Shown here in pieces: positions 17,387-18,870 of a stretch of DNA of 18,870 nucleotides (position 1 is its first letter; every line of letters starts with the position of its first letter). Location: contig JACVTC010000558.1 of assembly GCA_016946835.1 (NCBI GenBank), positions 1-18,870 on the forward strand, written 5' to 3'. The position numbers and the translations under genes are program-made. A model generated the notes under the pieces. That model had not been told where the DNA came from. It saw only the letters and a program-made list of their open reading frames with translations, and searched no databases. This DNA comes from Neocallimastix lanati (nom. inval.). Lineage: Eukaryota > Neocallimastigomycota > Neocallimastigomycetes > Neocallimastigales > Neocallimastigaceae.

Positions 17387-17460
17387 CTTGATGTTTTTTT
17401 TTTTTTTTTTTTTCCTTCTTTTTTACTCTTTTTAATATTATAGATTATTTTATTAAATTT
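17387..17460 (-). promoter_or_regulatory. A-rich leader and possible promoter of the ankyrin gene
   Basis: On the minus strand a TATAATATTAAAAAGAG stretch (about 17430-17447) precedes a run of about 20 A's and then the ATG at 17386. A TATA-like sequence plus an A-rich leader is plausible for this AT-rich genome but is weak evidence by itself. Confidence 0.3.
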
Positions 17461-18870
17461 TGTCGGATTCACCTAAATAGATTATTATGTATTATTAAAG
17501 TAACAAATTTACAATTCACAGAAATAACATGTGTAATGAAAAACAAAAGGAAATTTATATATATATATATATAATATATAAATCAGACTTTAATATTTCT
17601 ATAATTTTTTAATATGCATATAAAATAAATAAAGGTGTTAGAACATAAATTCTTAAATTTGAAATATATAATATATAAAAAATTTAGCATTACTAACCTT
17701 TATTTTAAATTTAATTATTACAATTAGATATTTCACGATATGATAATTTTATAAGCACTTTTTTGATAAAATTCATATATTGTTAACATACCCTTACATT
17801 AATTACTAATTTTTTTATTTATTTCTTAGTTTTATGAATTATTACTTGTAAAAATAAAAAAAAATAAGGTGTTTTATATTATCAATTATTATTACTATTA
17901 ATATCACAAAAAGTTTAATTTTTTTTATTTTTGAAATAATTTTATTTATCACAAGGTGTTCTTTCTTTTTTTTTTTTTTTTTTTTTTTTATTTTATTTAA
18001 AAGTTTACAGAATAGGTAATATGATATATATATTTATTTGCTTTTAAAAAAAACTTTAATTTTATTCAAACTCAATTAGAGATTTTTCAAATTCAAAAAA
18101 AAGGAAAAAGGAAAAAAAAAAATTATATCATATAAAATGAATTATTTTATATATTATGCGTATAATTTTCGAAAAGTTCAAATTTAAAAACAATAATGAA
18201 TTCTTAATAGTACTTTCATATAGTTAATTTTAAAGTACAACACTTTATTAGTTTAAAATATATATATATTTCTTTTTAAAAAATTGAAATTAAAAAAATA
18301 AAAAACTTTTCAATATATTTATAAATATTACTCTAAAACTAAAACTATTTCTTAAATAGTTAAAAGAATAAAAAGTACTTTATATAAAATATTTAAAATA
18401 ATAAAAAAAATAAAAAGAAGAAAACTGTGTCCTTTTATATTTTTTCGTTTTAATTTCATTAACATTTCTATTTTAAAATGAAAGCAATAATTATTTGATA
18501 ATATATTGAATATAATTTTAATAATTATTAAAATAACTATTAACAATTAATTTATTATATAGATGATTTAGCAATTATTATATTTATTATATTTATTATA
18601 TTTCAAGCTTTTTTTTTTTTTATTTTATTTTATTTTTAAAATATATATATATTAATAGTTAATATTTAATATTTTATTTTATTTTAACATTATCATTTAT
18701 TATATTTTACTAATATTCATATTGAATAAATTGTATCAAATATATTCCAGTATATTGTTAATATACACAATTTTAAACTTTAAAACCATATAACAATTTT
18801 GATTAAAAAAGGAAAAAAAGATAATTAAAAAATTTGTATATTTAAAAAAAAATAATAATTTAAATAAAAT
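17461..18870. other. AT-rich spacer, nothing recognised
   Basis: Contains AT runs near 17557 and 18645, T tracts at 17966-17990 and 18610-18620, and scattered A tracts. The only open frame (18352-18546, minus) has hydrophobic low-complexity content expected from AT-rich DNA. Confidence 0.65.

Noticed and set aside
18352-18546. Minus-strand 64-codon hydrophobic frame
   Set aside because: Expected by chance in AT-rich DNA; no homology pattern and the start is weak.

Overview
The window looks like nuclear DNA of an anaerobic gut fungus (Neocallimastigomycota). This is inferred from extreme A+T richness with very long A and T tracts, intronless genes, Asn/Lys-rich proteins, a long ankyrin protein, and a eukaryotic setting for bacterial-type Rpn/PD-(D/E)XK transposase-like genes. 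Another extremely AT-rich eukaryote such as a dictyostelid is a weaker alternative. No tRNA, rRNA or CRISPR array was recognised.

Layout. 1-1668: first copy of a repeat unit carrying a minus-strand PD-(D/E)XK nuclease/transposase-family gene, broken by several small indels. 1669-3489: AT-rich spacer. 3490-5096 plus 9582-9641: a second, nearly identical copy of the unit, with its gene split in two by one frameshift in a lysine tract. 5097-9581: a complete-looking 4.5 kb Mutator-like (MULE) DNA transposon inserted into that second copy. It has about 54-bp terminal inverted repeats, a 7-bp target duplication (ATATAAT), an uninterrupted 478-aa FLYWCH + MULE transposase, an AAAAT satellite bounded by its own inverted arms, several tandem repeats and a subterminal TTTCG motif cluster. 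Copy 1 at the window start serves as the empty site. 9642-12420: a plus-strand Gag-like, Asn-rich gene preceded by an inverted, decayed copy of its own 3' third, so the locus is a long inverted repeat. 12420-15288: gene-poor AT-rich DNA with minisatellites, homopolymer foldbacks and an unexplained G+C-richer island near 13690-13970. 15289-17386: minus-strand ankyrin-repeat protein gene, the most gene-like locus here, apparently shifted in frame by one base near its start. 17400-18870: AT-rich spacer, nothing recognised.

The region is a graveyard and nest of mobile elements beside one cellular-type gene. The genes do not form a pathway. The strongest result is the intact MULE with its boundaries, target duplication and natural empty-site control. 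Most apparent frameshifts lie in homopolymers, so assembly error must be kept in mind throughout.
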